DNA from: Rossellomorea vietnamensis
GTDB taxonomy: Bacteria > Bacillota > Bacilli > Bacillales > Bacillaceae_B
Assembly (NCBI RefSeq): GCF_008180415.1
Contig: NZ_VTEI01000003.1
Location: 304,210-368,209 of the forward strand
Direction of reading: 5' to 3'
DNA: 64,000 bases
This document shows positions 63,385-64,000 of the stretch, in pieces. Below the pieces are notes generated by a model, which did not search any database, had not been told where the DNA came from, and saw only the letters and a list, made by a program, of their open reading frames with translations. Position numbers and translations under genes: made by a program. Within the stretch, counting starts at the first letter, position 1. Every line of letters begins with the position of its first letter.

Positions 63385-63479
63385 TTTGACATCCCCTTTT
63401 GTTTATGATTATTTAAGGTGGGTATTAATAAAATTAATTGTTTATACTATGGCAGCTTTATGATTCTAAGAAGTAAAAA

Positions 63480-63497
63480 TGACTGAGCATTCAGTCG
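63480..63497. promoter_or_regulatory. TetR-type palindrome upstream of the ABC operon
   Basis: TGACTGA-GCAT-TCAGTCG is an 18-bp near-perfect palindrome about 100 nt upstream of the binding-protein start. It resembles TetR/AcrR operators such as the FadR box (TGAATGAxTAxTCATTCA). Confidence 0.45.
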
Positions 63498-63867
63498 GTA
63501 AGATTGTCCATATCCCCCTTTTACATTTTTTCCGACAAGATTTTAGACCTTTTCTATGTATATCTTCCTATGTATGGAACTCTTCATAAAAAGCAATCCT
63601 CTCATCCCTTGCCGGGTCTTAATTATTTCATTACCCTGCTCTTCCACCTTCAAAACATGAATTTTCAAAAAAAGTTAAATTTACCACAAAGTTTTTTTCT
63701 ATAATACGACCGTATTACATTAAATAGGTCAACTGGATCGGCTCTATTTATGGCTGTTTTAATTTTATGGCTTTCCGCTTAATCCTTCTTTTCAAAAGGA
63801 AAGAAGGATTAATTAGCAGACAAAGGCAAGATTTTTTTAGAAACTCAGTCACATTTAAAAATAAACA
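63498..63867. other. Intergenic region, no gene; one inverted repeat
   Basis: Between the candidate operator and the terminator of the next minus-strand gene. It contains a 13-bp inverted repeat TTAATCCTTCTTT/AAAGAAGGATTAA (63779-63812) without a T-run. The short frame at 63504-63704 has no binding site. Confidence 0.4.
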
Positions 63868-63900
63868 AAAAAAAGAACCAGTCCTGTTTTGGGCTGGTTA
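63868..63900 (-). terminator. Rho-independent terminator of the gene at the right edge
   Basis: Minus strand AACCAGCCC / GGACTGGTT with a 6-nt loop, then CTTTTTTTTG, 20 nt after the stop at 63920. Confidence 0.85.
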
Positions 63901-63919
63901 TTCTTAGTAAGGTTATAGG

Positions 63920-64000
63920 TTAGTTCTTTTTAAAGCCCATGGGTGAAGGTTTGCTGCGATATACACGATTGGCTGATAAATCATCACCAGTCTTTTCCAC
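63920..64000 (-). CDS. C-terminal end of an unidentified gene (partial)
   Basis: The last 26 codons before a TAA at 63920-63922 read EKTGDDLSANRVYRSKPSPM then GFKKN. This frame ends right before the terminator, which supports it over the alternative frame. The 5' part lies outside the window, so the product is unknown. Confidence 0.4.
   Translation of the reverse strand: MEKTGDDLSANRVYRSKPSPMGFKKN

Overview
The window looks like a chromosomal segment of a low-GC Gram-positive Bacillaceae species (Bacillus/Rossellomorea-like). The reasons are strong AAGGAGG-type ribosome binding sites, frequent TTG and GTG starts, a manR-manP-manA locus ordered as in Bacillus subtilis, a ywqCDE-type exopolysaccharide operon head, LysM/NlpC-P60 and cell-wall-binding-repeat-2 (CWB2) envelope proteins, and many Rho-independent terminators. 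The genus is an inference; no rRNA or tRNA gene was seen.

Layout. 1-6.4 kb is an accessory, decaying region. It holds a partial zinc-ribbon/nuclease-like gene, two degraded large serine recombinases around an orphan membrane protein, and the first copy of a duplicated module (conserved 360-nt leader, small XRE regulator, 62-residue protein). 6.4-11.5 kb is the mannose PTS locus (manR, manP, manA). 11.7-14.7 kb has a zinc-finger protein, the second copy of the duplicated module and a ParB-like protein. 14.7-17.4 kb has an aldose epimerase and phosphoglucomutase/phosphomannomutase. 18.1-33.2 kb is one long minus-strand exopolysaccharide operon: chain-length regulator, BY-kinase, phosphatase, candidate EAR RNA, UDP-glucose dehydrogenase, GtaB, initiating sugar transferase, flippase, three glycosyltransferases, ManC, polymerase, WecB. 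33.4-47 kb is an envelope region with an SGNH hydrolase, LysM-P60 hydrolase, LytR-CpsA-Psr protein and four CWB2 proteins, one with a VanY peptidase. Inside it sits a PlcR-like regulator divergent from a tiny PapR-like peptide gene. 47.2-49.1 kb has a TnpB element inserted precisely into a DUF805 gene. 50-59 kb holds a DUF2339 protein, a 13-copy 52-bp tandem repeat, ribokinase, a small sigma factor, an MFS transporter and an IS3-family element inserted in an array of 21-bp-phased repeats. 59-63.4 kb is a CUT1 sugar ABC transporter operon (binding protein, two permeases) whose binding-protein/permease gap holds nine 126-127-bp hairpin repeats.

How the genes work together. ManP/ManA give mannose-6-P and fructose-6-P; PgcA can make hexose-1-phosphates; ManC makes GDP-mannose; GtaB and the UDP-glucose dehydrogenase make UDP-glucose and UDP-glucuronate; WecB makes UDP-ManNAc. 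The window therefore holds most of the precursor supply for the polysaccharide whose assembly genes it also carries.

Strongest candidates for something undescribed: (1) the PlcR/PapR-like peptide-signalling pair at 43.5-44.7 kb, with predicted peptide end AELPTVY; (2) the covarying hairpin array in the ABC operon, placed like the REP elements between malE and malF of E. coli; (3) the exactly 21-bp-phased repeat array split by an IS; (4) the 52-bp tandem array; (5) the TnpB element whose removal would restore its host gene in frame.
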